This document shows positions 1 to 15,100 of a stretch of 64,000 nt of DNA, one piece after another. Origin of the DNA: Reticulitermes speratus (taxonomy: Eukaryota; Arthropoda; Insecta; Blattodea; Rhinotermitidae). The notes below the pieces were generated by a model. It made no database searches, was not told the origin of the DNA, and worked only from the letters and a program-made list of their open reading frames with translations. The stretch spans positions 24,601,733 to 24,665,732 of the forward strand of contig JAJKFL010000039.1 in the NCBI GenBank assembly GCA_021186555.1, read 5' to 3'. Positions within the stretch are counted from its first letter, which is position 1. Each line of letters begins with the position of its first letter. A program made the translations under genes and the position numbers.

Positions 1-129
1 AAATTTTTGTGTGGTGGAGGGAGGGGCATAATTAAAGGCAAGTAGAAATACTGAACGGTGCCATGTTTTAGATAAGCAAGACTTGCTGATGTATTATTTA
101 ATATATTTATTTTATTTGTGTTTTCACAG

Positions 130-3100
130 AATTAAGAGAGATCAGTTGAAAGAAACAGCTTTGAAACACACCTTATTGACAAAACAAATCAGTCACATGT
201 ACACTCAAAGTCAAACGTCAGGGCTGATCAACATGACAGGTAAATATATGTGTGTGCATGTATACATACAGTATGTGCATATGTGTGTGATGGGCATGTG
301 GCTAATGCAGTCCTGTTAATTGGTAGGTTACGCACCCTCTAGATTATTGTCGGGAGAAACAGGGGAAAATAGTTTGTGACAGAACATCTTACTGTGTATT
401 AGTTCCTGTTATAATAATATTATTAGGTAATCAGTACCTAGTTTTAGTCAGGTCAGTCACTGTTTCAAATAACAGCTGTAACTCAGTGGAACTGAAGTCA
501 TTTCTGAGGAGGATTTTGCTCACATCTAACTGAAAATTATTGTAAGGAATAGATTCAGATGAAGCAAAACAAGTACTGTAATTTATTTTCAAAGCTCACT
601 GTTTTCAGTACAAACTTTTTCACGTGCCTTCCCATTTCCCTGTCCATCACTTCAGACAAAGTCAGAACTTTGTGAATATTAGGAATATCATGTCTTCCCC
701 ATGGTTCAGGGAACATGTAAACTTGTGGGTCCCTTTTGTCAAATATCATCATCATCACTGTTTTATTATCAGCAATAAATGGACTTCCATCCTATGGGCA
801 CCCCCCACTTCAGAAGTGCATTGATTAACCAACAGAAGTTTGGCAGAAGCTAGAAAGGTCAAAAGGCAACTAAGGTATTAAAAAAATGAAATCCAAACTT
901 TGTGTTTGATAACTATTAAATATTTTTGAAGTGCTTCATTTTTCATAGTTTTTGTGATTTTTAAGGAGCCAAGCATTCCAAATCATGGTTAGAGTTGCAG
1001 AAGGACATCAGAGTAATGCAAGAAGCTGCTGTGTGGGATGCAGAAAAGGCAGAGCTGCACAAACTTTTCAGAAGTGTTCAGAAGGAGGTAAGTAGTTCCT
1101 TTGCCAAAATTTTCTCTGATTCCTCCATCGTGTGTGTCCTATAAATTAGAAGTTATAACAAAATTTTGACTAGCACTACTAATGCTCACTGTCTACTGCA
1201 CTTCTACAAATTATGTGCTCACAGCATCAAACAAATTAACAAAAAAGAATAAACGCAAGTGACACCGACACGTAACAGCTGATCTTGCTTCTTGACTAGG
1301 AACATAACAGGATGGATCACATAAATGTAATTCTAAACAAAAAAATTTATTTTCTGTTAGTAACAAGTAATTTTAATACATATTTTAATTGTTGTACATG
1401 ATTAATTATCATTATTACCATGAAAGTTTAGGCCCAGTGTCCATTGGTTAGTCCAACATTATCTATTTGAATTTCATTAATATTTATAAAAGTAGCACAT
1501 GAAATTTATCATAAACATGCAAAATACTGGGTATCCTACTTAATGGGACCTGCAACTATAACCTACATTCACAATTTATTATATAATATAACATACTGCA
1601 TGTTAAGGCAGTTGTTGGAAATGATCTCCTTCATCTCTCAGACATGTTTGACACATTTGTGAATGATCATTAAAAGCTGTTTGAAGTTCATCTCTAGAAA
1701 TTGCCAGTATAGCATGACTGATGATTTCATTTTGATTTCATCCTATGTGTATGGATTATCTACTAACCAGTATCTGTTATTTTAAGTATTTATGTGACCA
1801 TATAAGTCATCTCATCTTTAAAATTTGTTAGCAAAGAATCAACTTCACCCCTACACACTTTTTCACAGAACCAGGTAAAAACTATACCCTTACAATACAG
1901 TCTTCTTTCTGCAGTTTTGCACAACTGTAAATTTGTGTGGTCTCAAAAGAAGCAATTTTGTGGCTGGATTTATGGATTACTTTAATCTAATTAAATTGCA
2001 GTGTGTAGCATTGCTGGAGAAGAATTATACCAATCCACCAGAAGAAATATTGCCAATGAGTGCATTTGATCTGGATGAAGAAACCAGAAGAGTAAAAAGT
2101 AGCAAAGCTCAGAAGGGGTGTAATGAAGTTGAGCTTTATCTGAAAACATTAATTGTTGCACAAGATAAACAATGTGAAATTTTAAAGGAGAAGTGTTGGA
2201 ATACAATGGAGACAAAGGGAAGGAAACTGAAGGTATGCATATTTCATAAGCAATATATATATATCTTCAGGTTACTAATCTCCAAAGCTGAAAAATTAGA
2301 ATATGGCTATATTCCATAGTCATATCAGTTATGCACATGTTTTTACTGTGTTAAGATCAGTTTAGTTCATTAAGATAGTGTTTTTGATTGGCTTGTTGAT
2401 GAGTAGACAATCATATATGAATAAAACAGTTAACTGTAAACCGATAATCAATCAACATTCATCAAATATTGATGACCAGAAAATGAGAGTGGTGGTGAAA
2501 TGGAAAGGATTAAGGTAGAGGCAGATATTATATATTTGTGAGGTCCTGTGCAAAACTTTTTCCAAAGAAACTGAGAAAATCCATGAATAATCTGTGAGGA
2601 TAGGCAGTACTCCAGAGGAGAGTGAGACCAGATTTGTTACCAATACAAGTTATGATATTATCACTGAGTGAGCTGCCCAGTTTAGCCTTAATCAGTATGC
2701 TTGACTAGTGGAAGAATTCTAGTACCTATTAAGGCCTGGAATGTACATACTGCACTGCAATACTTTTCATAACATATTCATTATTAATGCAGAAAGCTAC
2801 AACCTTGAGATCGCGATAATTAGTAGTACATCCTTAACTACATATTTAAATTTTTTCTTTAATTTTTTGTGCACCTAGGCAATAATGGGAGGAACAGTAG
2901 TGGAAAACTATCCTTTATTTCCCAAAGACGTTTCTTATCAAGAGGAGCTGGAGTGGATTCTAGAGTATAGAAAACTAGAAGTACAGTTACAGCAAGGAGA
3001 CTGCTTCTCGCCATGGAATCAAAGTGATGAGTAGGTTGTGATTATGTAATAACGAGGAGCATTTTGAGAATTCCATTTTTCTGGGATATGACGCTGCATC

Positions 3101-6100
3101 ACTGGGTAAGTGGCCAGCGATGTTTAGAAGTAACTTGATATTTCCACTTTGAAGGATTGAAATATGTTATTCTTCTAAGAGATTGGGGGCCGTGAAGACG
3201 AGGGCAGTACATTGCTTCTCAACCCATTGCTGCGGCGTCATACACCAGAAGAATTGAATCCTCAGCTACGCTGCGAGAACCTCAAAATTTACAAGGAATA
3301 TTTCATTCTCTTGTTACTTTAGCCTTTGTACTGTTATACCTGGTACTATAGATGACTAATGAAATTTATAGGCTGCTTTAAGTGCATGAGAAATCTATAT
3401 ATAGAATCTTGTGCCATCACGTGGCTGAGAAGTTCCTACAGAGTTATGTAACCACTCACTCAAAAGTTGATGCCAGCCTAATACTGGTAAAAGTAAAAAT
3501 CTTTAGATGAAGCTTATAAATGCTTCAAAAGTATGACATTGTCACTTACCATACTTTTGCCATTAAAATTTAACATGACTTCAAATTAGTGTTTGTTAAA
3601 ACAGAACCCTAAATTCTACACTTTTATCCAAATAATTTGATTCTGAGTTATATTTGTATTTTTAGAGTAAGGAATTATTATAGCAAATATGATTGTTTTT
3701 TTTAACATTTTCGGTTTCATGTTGATTCTAATGAGTCTGGCATTGTACTTAGTATTCTTTAGCAAAATTGTGTCTCAGAGTTCTAATAGTAAGCCAAAAA
3801 TTTAAACCAAAGTGGCTGTGCATACATATGTAGTATAATGGCATTATAAGTAACTGCTTAAATTCACATTTCCTTGCAGATTCTATGACATTCAAGTAAA
3901 CTCTGTGTATGTATTTTATACCTTCTGTTAATTTCAAGCATATTCAACATCAAAATAATAAGATCTCTTGTGCAAGTTTTTGGTTTTTGCAACACTGTAG
4001 CTGAGGATGCTGTTCTTCTGTGACGTGTGTCACATCCCAGAAGACTGGAGACATTGAGATCATTTGTGGCATACTACATGTGATGTCATTAGCCACCTTT
4101 GTAGTAGGATAGAGTAATTTCTTGCCAACCACAGGGATTACTTTCCTGAAAAATTCTACCATTGGCAAGACCAAGGCCTTATTGGAAACTGGATGTTGGG
4201 AAACTACAGCCACTGTTAATGCTAATTTCAACATGATTATGTGTCCTATTTCTTAACTAAACACAAAAATACATAGTAAAATTGGATATAAAATACAGGC
4301 CTAATCATAAGAAGTGTCACAAACATATGCACAGCAACAATATTTCTGAAAGTTACAGATGTGGTTCTAGACACAATTACAGCCTTTACCCCCAGTTTAT
4401 GTAGTATAGCTTGGTGTGGAAATGGCCAGCTTTTTCTATGTGTATACAAATTACGAACTGCAGTTACATAGAACCAAATACCAAAACCCTAGATGCAAAT
4501 GGAAAGTCAGTGGCTGGTGAGAGGTTGCTGCGCTGTGAAATAGACAAGAATACGTTATGCATCATTTCAAACTCTGCATGTAAATGTCATTCTTCATGGA
4601 TTCTGGTTTTCTGGGATGTGATGCTGCATTGCTGGATAAGTGGTTCCTGACACTTCAAATGAACGTTTTATATTCACCTTCACCTTCGCTGTTCATGGAC
4701 CTTTGACCTTTGAAGATGAAGGCCATGCCCTGCTTTAAAATGCTGGGGACCGCTTAACCAGAATGCAGCATCATATTCCAGAACACTGGAATCCTCGATT
4801 ACACCATTGAAAACCTAAAAAACTCACCTGTCTTTGTCGCTGCAGTCTGTAAAGAGAACTCCTGATAATATTTTAATTTGCTGGCCAAGACTGGGCATAA
4901 AGTTGCTTTATTCATGAAAAGTGTAAAATCATTCACAGACATATCCCTTGAAACATTCTGTACTTAGTGAAGCAGTGCTCATAAATTGTTGCCAAACACC
5001 AATGGTGCTACTGCTTAACATACACAAGTTAAACTGTAGTTAATTATAATAAACCTCCAAGTATACTTTTTCATTTAAATTATTTAATTTTGAGTTATAC
5101 TGTATTTGTATGTATTTATTTTTTAGTAAGGCATGACTGCCTGTGGAATGAGATAGCATTTGACAAATATGATCCTTGAATCAATATTTTCAATTCACAT
5201 TTAATTTTATTGAGCCATTCACTAGTTATGGTAAATATTTAAAAAATTAAAAACATTTACCAATTTGTGAATTGACTTCTACTACAGTATAAGATTACTG
5301 TACTTAAAGTATAATCAAAGTATCAAATGTTACAATTTCTTCATATCTTGTATGTGGCTTCATTATTTCTTTACTATCCCGTTTCAGAGATTCTGAGGAG
5401 TCTGTTCTTCCATCATTGGCAGCATTGAATGATGACAGTCTAGTCAGACAAACAATTACATCCATGGCAACAACACATGAAGAAGTGGCAGATCAACTAA
5501 ACCAGCCTACTTTCACTGGCTCATCCAGCCATTACTTCATAGAACCATGTGCTTATCATCATAATCAGTTTGAACTTGCCACTAGCCTTCAAATGCACAA
5601 TGAAATTATTTTACTGATGGTCAGTCAGTAATAATGTCATATTTAGCAATATATTCTCTTTCCAGCAGATTAATTTTCTTGCTTCAGTACCTTGATTTAT
5701 GTTTTGTCAAAAGCGTTTCCAAAACCCTCTTGGAAGCCTATGTATGTTACAACATGCAACAACACCCCTCCCCTCTCTCTCTCTCTGTCGAACTTCAATG
5801 GCTGGACAGCCCTAGTGGGCCTAGGCCTCCTCATTGTCGAGGATTCGCGATCATGCAACATCTAACACACAAAATATAAAGACAGACCTAAATTGTAGAT
5901 GAAACTGATTTCACCTTGAATTTTATATTGAATTATTTCAGGAAGATGTTTTTTCATACTTTCTTCCATACACCTGTCCTAAGGATAGTCTTGAATTATT
6001 TTCTTTCTGGCTTTGGAGTTATTTTCGCATATTTCATTTGTCTCTTTAGCTGCCAGGCCATACATCCCCTCTTGACTATATGTGTGTTTGTGTGTGTGTA

Positions 6101-9100
6101 ATCAGTGGATGAATGACTCGGCAGGTAAACAGACAAATTAAATATATGTACGTACATGATTGGAGGCTGTCCTGCCCATTGCTTTTTAACTTATTGTCTT
6201 TGCTAATACAAACATAGAGGCAGCTTAAACTTTTAGTGTGAGAAAAACACTATCAAACCCAGTCTTGAAATAAGGTTTTGATTTTTGTTTCAGTTTTGTC
6301 AAAAATTGATCTCACAAAAATATCTGAAAAGTATAGATAGATTGGGGTACACCATTAAACTTCTTACTTTGTGCATTGTGGACATTTTATTTATTTCAGA
6401 ATGTTGGTACAGTTCTTCGTGAATACTTCAATAAGAAATTTGATGATGTATATGTGTTAAAGGAAAGAGAGATGCTTTTGGTAACAGAACGAAATGCACG
6501 TCTACGTTATATTCTTTCTGAAATGAATAACACGGGGACCGAAATAATTGATCCTAAATGGGGTCAAGAAGAGCACCCAGAAAGAATAACGAATGTGGAA
6601 GATACTGAGGTATTAAATAAATAATACAAATGGTACTTATAAACTTACATAATAGTATAGAGGATAGATATTAAAGTTTGTGAGCCTTAATGAGTGGCTG
6701 ATAATCTACAGTTAATTTGAGTGTGTGTGTCGGTACAGTCTGTTGCTTATTTTAAAGATTGGTAGGATTAGAAAGATCCTACAATGAGAAAGATGCCTCA
6801 GATAGTGACCTTAATTCCTTTCTCACACAGTGAAAATCTACAAATTTTATATGTTAAGGTTTCAATTTAGTGAGTTTATTATAAGCATGGGGGAAAAAAA
6901 CACTCCACCAACTTCAGTATGATTCAGTTTTTCAACCCGAATTTGTCCTCCCCTCCCCCAAAAAAAGTCTTCTCAGTGCCTCTAGAATTCAAAAAAGAAA
7001 TGTAAGAACACATTGATTCCAAACGTAACATTTCTGTAATAGGTGTTTTGTATTTAAAATTCACACATTCTAGACCTTGACAGTATTGTGAAGTGAGTTG
7101 CCAGCTTCAGTCTATGATCACTTTACCCCAGATGAAGTGCCCGTGGTATTATTTGATAAGTATGGTTGATCCCCAGTGTCATTGTAGGTGTGGTGATAAA
7201 GAGAAAATCCCAGTGCTCCTGTAAGGAACTGAATCTGCACATCTAATCACTTTATTGACAAATATTGTGGCGCTTCTAACAATGGTATGCCAGCTAGTGT
7301 TGTAGAAAAAAATTGTGATATAACTTCTAACTCATATCAGTATCTCATTATGAGAGTTTTATTACAGTCAGTAGTTTTTATTACAGGATGATTACTTACT
7401 TTTGTAAGTCATTCAACTGGATCTATACAAGTATGTGTTAGGCAACTTAATTAATGCTTTCAAGCCTAATGGTTATTATTTGTACCTCCAGGTTTAACAC
7501 TAAAAAGTCTGTGCTGTTTGGCATCCAGTTGTGTTATCTGTATTTTGTCCACACAGCGTATTTATGTGTTTCATCCAATTCTCGCAATAAACAATGAGTA
7601 TTTCTGCATACAGCTTTTGCCAGTGGTCTTTTTAAGGCAAGCATTCTGTTTTCTCATGAACTGGAACAATCTTGATATATACAAGTATAGCATAGATTAA
7701 TTTTAGTCTGCAGAGGGTTTTAAATTTAAACATTGCAGGTCATTTTGACTACCCATTAGTAATCAGACTCATCAAAAATTGTTTTATGTTTATGACAGGT
7801 ATTTTACTGCCTTCAGCATGATACTAAGAAATGTCTTCTTAGTACTTGCCTTCTGAGCAACAGAAAAAAATTTTCTAGCTTTTATTTCTGACACTCTAAT
7901 TTCCTGAGAGTTCTGTCTATTTGTGTTTGCACTTTGTAAAGTATACATTTTCTATTCTGAAACTCCATCAAATTTTAAGATAACTCCAATACGTTGTCCT
8001 GCAATAATCCCAAATTTTCAATCATTGCTGAAGATTCTCATATCTTCTTTAGTCCCTCATACTTGACCCTTTCTGTACAGGATTTTGAATTAGCATTTGC
8101 TTTGTGGAACTGTTCCCACAGAGATTGGCAAGACTGTCATATTGCTTTCACAGTTCAATAAGTTTAGGTAGCCCACCTTAACACTGAATACATGGCCAGT
8201 TATCAGAAACTGGTTGTGATGACTAGGCACAAGTAATTAGTTCACCTTGGTATTTAGGGGAGTTGTGATGCAAGGAATACAATTTATCACAGAACACATG
8301 TAGGTGCTTGAATCCTGCATCTTTATCCACAGCATCACTTATACCAAGTTCAAGCCTATGGCAGACACAGTGTCAAACACTGACATTAGGAAAATCATGA
8401 GTAATTTGTGGCAGCTGACTTTTGTTCTAACATTACTGATTTTACATCAGATGAAAAAAAATCAAGTTTTTTTGGGGGTACTTCTCGGAAAACCGAACTT
8501 TAGTAAGGAATTTGAAAGAACATTATAAATGTTTCTTGTATTAGGACATGATTCCCATGTTTGAAGTCCATGTGAAGGAACTGTGGATCTCTCTGATTGG
8601 CACTGGAATTTTCTTACTGTTAATTTCATTACTTTTAGAACTCTAATTAGGGTTAAAGTCAGTCTCATTCTCAATAAACAGAAGTAAAATATGTAATTAT
8701 CCTATGCTTATTTTCACCATAACTGTAACTTCTACAGCACACAAATCAGTTACATGTCACATATTGTCAGCACTTCTGCTTCCTGTTTAGAATGTTCCTG
8801 CTTCAATTCTTAACCTGGTGACCAGCTGTACTTACCGAGATTTTTGCGGTTTCATTCATTCATTAATTTATTCATTTATTTACATTCAAATCAATCCAAA
8901 ATAGTTGGAAAACCTACTGGATATAGAACAAGTCAAATTAATTAAATTTACATATGAATACAATTTCAATTACAAAAGGAATACAATGAATACATTACTG
9001 CAATTTATATAAGATAAGATAAAATATTGAATGCATGACTAGATGTATAAAAGTAGCTGACTGTACAGAGTTAGAAACATTTAACAAACAATATACCAGA

Positions 9101-12100
9101 CCAGGAGAATGTGATACCGAATTAATTATAGGAATGTTTACTTTTTTTCCTTATTAACATTGAAGTATTCATCTAATGAATAAAAGCAATTTGTATATAA
9201 AAAGGTTTTTAAAACTGTGGGGGTGGTACTTTCAAATAGGCCACAATCACTTTCACATCCTTACTGATTTATTGTTCGTAATCATCTTGTCATTTGTAAT
9301 TCAACAGCATATATCCTACACATCTGACAGAGCAACATTGAATGTATCAAAATATGTCTGTTTCAGGTTGGAATAACACCATATATTTCACCCACCCAAC
9401 AGGATGCCTTTGATAGGTCAAATGCTGAGGCACAGGCATGTCACTTTGCAGAACCGGGTGACAACTTTCATGAACAAGCACTTGCTGTAATGATGGATGG
9501 TGTTTTGGAAGTGTGCTGGGAAGATGAGATCAAGAAAGATATACCAAAACCTAAGTGCATGGTCAGTTATTCATATATGTACTTAATAAATGTGTTACTA
9601 ACACATGTTAATTTTGTTGTTGACACTTTTGTGTGATTAAAATATAAAAGTTACTTCAAAATTAATATCCTTTCTCTACTAGTGAACATCAGATTATCCT
9701 CCAGGTCAACCTGACTATGCCCAAACTGTGTCCCCTGACATGCGCAATTGTTTACAGCTTGAAAAAAACCCAGATGATTATAATAAAGAAGACCTAAAAA
9801 TAATAAAGGACTATGAAGAGAGAGTGGCATTTTATTTGAGTGAACGTGAACATTATAGAAAGATGCTTGAAACGGAGTTCCAGAAACTCTCACAGACTCT
9901 CAAAGTAAGAATGTTTTCATCTCTTATATCCACAGCCTGTCCTGCATGTATCACTGAATTATATGTGAATATTTAACACCTGATAAGTGCACTTGAAAAT
10001 AATATAATAGGGTGAAGCATCTACAAAGTTTTTCTCACTTATTAGTAAATATACTGCATTGGTCATACATTTAACACTGAATGAAGTATAGTATTCTTTT
10101 ATTAACATCTTGACATGGTGCGTGTGTAATATTCTATTCTGAATGATGTTTGTGATGTAGCAGAGGATTTACAATAATGTGAGTGTACATTGTATGTTTC
10201 AGAAACAAAAAAAAATTAATTTTGACATCACCTAGCCTCCGTTTCAAAACACTTAGTACTAGATTTCACTCATTTTACCTGTTGTTTTTTATGACTGGTC
10301 TGTCACTGTGTGGGAAACACATACATTACTAATGAGAGACATCACGATTTTACAAAAAGTTGTTCTGTAGAATATATATTTTATTTGTGTGTTGTGTGTG
10401 TGTGTGTGTGTGTACATATGCACTCCCACACAGGTACTGGTTTTTCATTGCACACATTTCTGTTTCTTTCATTATTACATATTCATTCCAGATTACAGCA
10501 TATCTACATGTTTGTATTCTTCCAGGAGGGTATAATGAAGTTCAGTGTTCAACTTGCTGATTTGTTTCTCCTAAAGCTTAAGATAGAGGCAGCCATTGGA
10601 CAAGAAACATTAAAGATTGATCGATACAAATACATGGTTCATAAACGGTTGTGTGTTTACCTAAAAGTGAAAAATCTAAAGTAAGTAACAGTATTGTAAA
10701 TGGTGTACTCTGTGATGTAATATAAATTTTACCAAGAAGTTCTTCACTTTCAAAATGTCATGAGATTTTATGGTATGTGCATAAATGTAATTTTATTTAT
10801 GGCCATAAGAAAAGTAGATATAGCCTTCCCTGCACCGATTTTCACCAAACTCACAAATGCTTAACAGCATTATGTGTAAATCTCTTATACCGAATTTCAT
10901 CCAAATCAGACAATACATGTGGAAAGTACGGACAGAAATTAATTTATGCCCCTAGTAAAGTATGGTTTTCACTATGCTGATTTTCAGGAAACTCACATTC
11001 ACTTAATAAATTGTTATGGACATCCCCTCTGCCAAATTGTATTCAAATCAGAAGAAAAAGTAGAATACAGGCAAGATATCATTTACACCTTTAAGTAAAT
11101 TATGGCTTTCACTCCCCAGTCACAGTGATGATGGTGGTGGTGGTATTGGTCATTCCTTATGTGAAGACTGGGCACAGTGAATTTATTTGAAAATGATCTG
11201 GTTAATTATACAGTTTTCACATATTTTTCTCTTCAAAGCTGTGGCATTTGTAGTATTACTAGATAGTCCATATCCACAAGTGAATACAATTTAAGAAAGT
11301 TCATATTGCAGGTTTTGAAGAAAGATCCAAATTGTTCTTCAACCATCATTTTAGAGATCCATATTCTTGATTTTTAAAAACATATTTAGTTAATAATTTT
11401 GCCTGTTTATCCACCCTTAAAATGTTACGAACCAGAAGGAACACAGTGGAAACCTTTGCATGGGAAAGAAGTCACATTATGGTCTCTGGCTTATATTTGC
11501 CTTCATCTGTGTGTGTGTGTGGTGGGGGAGGGGAGGCCTGTGTATAAACGTAGATTTTTCCTTGTCCATGCCATGAAGGCATGTAGGGGGAGCAGAGATG
11601 TAGCTCTTCTCATTTTTAACCTTTGCACTAGATGGACGTGAGTGGTTAACTTCTTTATTTAATTTTTTTTTCATTTCGGTACTGTTAGGGTGGAAAAAAT
11701 CAAGCAAGAATCTTCCACTTCAGCTCTACAGGAACAAATTCAGCAATTGCAAAGTTGGTCAAGTGATTGTCGTGCTGCATATCATGCTGTGGTGGCTCGT
11801 GAGAAGCACCTAGAGAAGAACTTCAAGAAAGAGTTCCCAGAGGTGTCACAGGTTGTTTTGGAACAGCTGTTAAAATTTTACAGGTATGTAGCATAATCAT
11901 GACAGAAAAATAAAGTTTATATTTATGGTGTTACATATAAATTAACTTCCAAATATATACAATAAGTGTGTGTACATGTGTGTGCATGTGCAGGGATGCA
12001 ATTTTGCATTGATATCTAGATTCTGACACTGTGATGAAAATTGACAATATAACTCCGTAATTAACTAACTAACTAACTAACTAACTCCATGAAGCAGAGT

Positions 12101-15100
12101 CCTTCTTGAGAAGCTAACAAGTTGTCAGCTAGTCAAGAAATTCCCCATGTTTTATGCAACTCGAAGATTCATTACCGTATTCACAAGAGCCCGCCACCTG
12201 TCCCTATCCTGAACCTTAGGCTCCTCACGTTCCAGGGCCCAAATCTCATATCCCTTTTCCGTTGCTTAAGTTGTACCAAAGAATCAGTCCAGGTCCGAGG
12301 CTTTGTGATCTGTTTCGTAACGTGGTAATTTTTTATGGCGAGGAGTTGTTAGCACCTCGCCCAACCCCCAAGCTGGAGTACCACCCCTTGTCGGCTGTCC
12401 GCGACTGCTTATTCAATGTATTCGCATATCTGGAGGCCATTCCTCCATCTGCAACCTGAGGACGCGCCATGCCGTGGTGACAGGGACCCACTTATCATGG
12501 AAATTGACAATATATATTTCGTAAAACGTGCTTGGGGTAGCAGCCATGCCAGGTTGAACTTGAAAAGTCGGCAGTGGCAGAACGTAGCGTCAAGACAGGT
12601 CATTGCATCAACTTCTGTGGTACCACAATATCAGAAGAACATCAGGATACTTGGACTGACCACCTCATAAAGGAAGCAATTTAGATACAGTTGAACAGTA
12701 ACAACTTTAACAGAGACAGTGGCTTCATATTAACCCAGGACTGGTACCCTTTAACCAACATGTTAATCAACAAGCACGGTCAAGCAAGGTGAGCACTTGA
12801 CCCCAACCATCAACCCTCATTGGCTTGCGACCAACTATAAGCCAAGGATTATATATATATATATATATATATGATAGTGTAGTCGGTATAGCGACTCGCT
12901 ACGGGCTGGACGGTCCGGGGATCGAATCCCGTTGGGGGCGAGATTTTCAGCACCCGTCCAGACCGGCCCTGGGGCCTACCCAACCTCCTGTACATTGGGT
13001 ACGGGTCATTCCTGGGGGTAAAGTGGCCGGGGCGTGGCGTTGACCACCCACCCCCATCTAGCGCCGAGGTTAAAGAAAGAGTACACCTATACCTCTACTC
13101 CCTCTCTGGGCCTTCATGGCCTGTTCTAGGGTGAACTTTACCATATATATATGACACGGACTGACATCCAAGGTATTCAGTTTCCCTAATGAGGAGAAAA
13201 GAGATGGTTCTTGAAACGCTGCTTTACTTGCTGTTTAACTACCTGACGTGGCTGATAGCCCAAAAATGTTTTACTAAATTAATAGTGCTACTAGTATTAT
13301 ATACATTACAATGCTATAATTACCTTTGACTGAATATTGCTATTGAGTGGTTAGCACTCCTATTTCATGTTAGGAGATATCATTTTCAAATATCAGCCTA
13401 GAGACTTGTTTTACAATTTACATTCTTCATGGTTTTTCTCAGTCCATCTAGGAAAAAGCCAGAATAGCACCTCAAATTAGGCCACGACTACTTTCTTCCA
13501 CATCCTTTTAAATTTATTATTCACGTCACCATCCTATCATTTGATGCTCATAATCTGAGCTACTGAAAGGGCCACTACATAAATGTAAAATAATTACTTC
13601 TTGAGTATTTTTTACTAGACGCCGCCCTAACATGCATCAGCGAGCACAAACATCAGTGATATTGTTGAATGAATTATCTCGGTGCACCATATCAGCAGAC
13701 ATGCCATCATTTCTTCCGCCTGAACATTTGGACTTCCTTAAAGCTCTGGACCAGAATGACAATTACTCCAATTCTCCACCATCTATAAATGAAGATATAT
13801 GGGCTACACTGTGTCGTGTGAGACGGTTGAAGGTAGAATGTGAGCTTAAGGTAAGGAACAATAGCAGGAGACAGTTCATAATTCTTTGTTCAAAATAAAG
13901 GACAATTCTCTTAAAATAATTTATATATTTGTCTGAATTTAGTTGCAGTTAAAAATATTTTTTAAAGACTTTGACATAAGTTTCATCATGCCTTTCCACC
14001 CATCCATCCACATGTACAGTAACAGAGCCCACTGTACCAATTTTATTCATATTCATTGTGATAAAACCTACACTAAATTCTGTCAAGCCACTTTGATTTT
14101 AATTTGGTTTGTTGCCACTTCGCTTACTCACATAAAAATACTTTTATGTATACAGTACCTTCTGAATATTTTGACAGATTCTGATAAAACTTTATGTACA
14201 GCATTTGCAGTACACCATTATAATCACACATATGTTTAATTAACTGTAATTAATTATGAGAGCAACTTCAGTATTAAGGGCCACTTACATTATTTGTATT
14301 ATTGAGTATTGTCATATATAAATTTCATTCACTTTAATAGAGTTTAGGGACCTAATTGAGTCTTTGCATGCATCTCTTGAGTCTCTTTAAGAGGTTTTCA
14401 TGAAATTTGACATAAGCTCCTCTGCTACACTAATAGTAATACTGTGTGTGTTTCATTAACTTAATTCAAGAATCATTTTACTGAAAATCCTAAATGAACA
14501 TTTATTTATTTCTTGTGGGCCCACTGCTATTTTGATACAACTTAAAACTTGATATATATGCCCTAATGAGTGGAGCTATACCTCCACTGCTCTATATGTC
14601 TTCATGGTGTGTACAGAGATGATGTTACCTTTACGTTACCTTACCATCATACTGATTTGCAAGGCACTGCATATACCTAGACATTAAAATATATATCATG
14701 CATGAACAATGTGAACTTTTTTACTACCTTCCTGAATGATGCATTTACCTGTTCTGCTTGTTTGAATAGGCAAAGTGTTGTGCATTAGAGGTTGCTGATT
14801 CAGAGCAGACGGTGAGTGCTTACCAGAAGCAGCTGGCCACTGAGAAGCAACGTATCACAGCCTTGCAGGATGAAATCCATACAACAAAGGAACAGTTACT
14901 AGAACTTCAACATAATACTGAGGTAAGATACTTTCAATGCACAGATGACAGACATAAACATTTTTGTAAAACATAATCTTGTTACAAGTTCCTTACATAG
15001 ACACAATAAACACACCCATTTTTGTGGGTTTTATTTTTCTCTACAACATTCACTGGGGTTTGATTCCTAACAGGAAAAAGAGATTTTTTTCTTCAAAGCA

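Noticed and set aside
9705..9757. Upstream part of the ORF before the CFAP43 exon at 9758
   Set aside because: The acceptor at 9705 gives the wrong phase; the one ending at 9757 joins in frame.
12871..12945. tRNA-like sequence with boxes A and B (also 32145-32230 and 42835-42905)
   Set aside because: The cloverleaf does not close and each head continues into a repeated body, so these are SINE heads, not tRNA genes.
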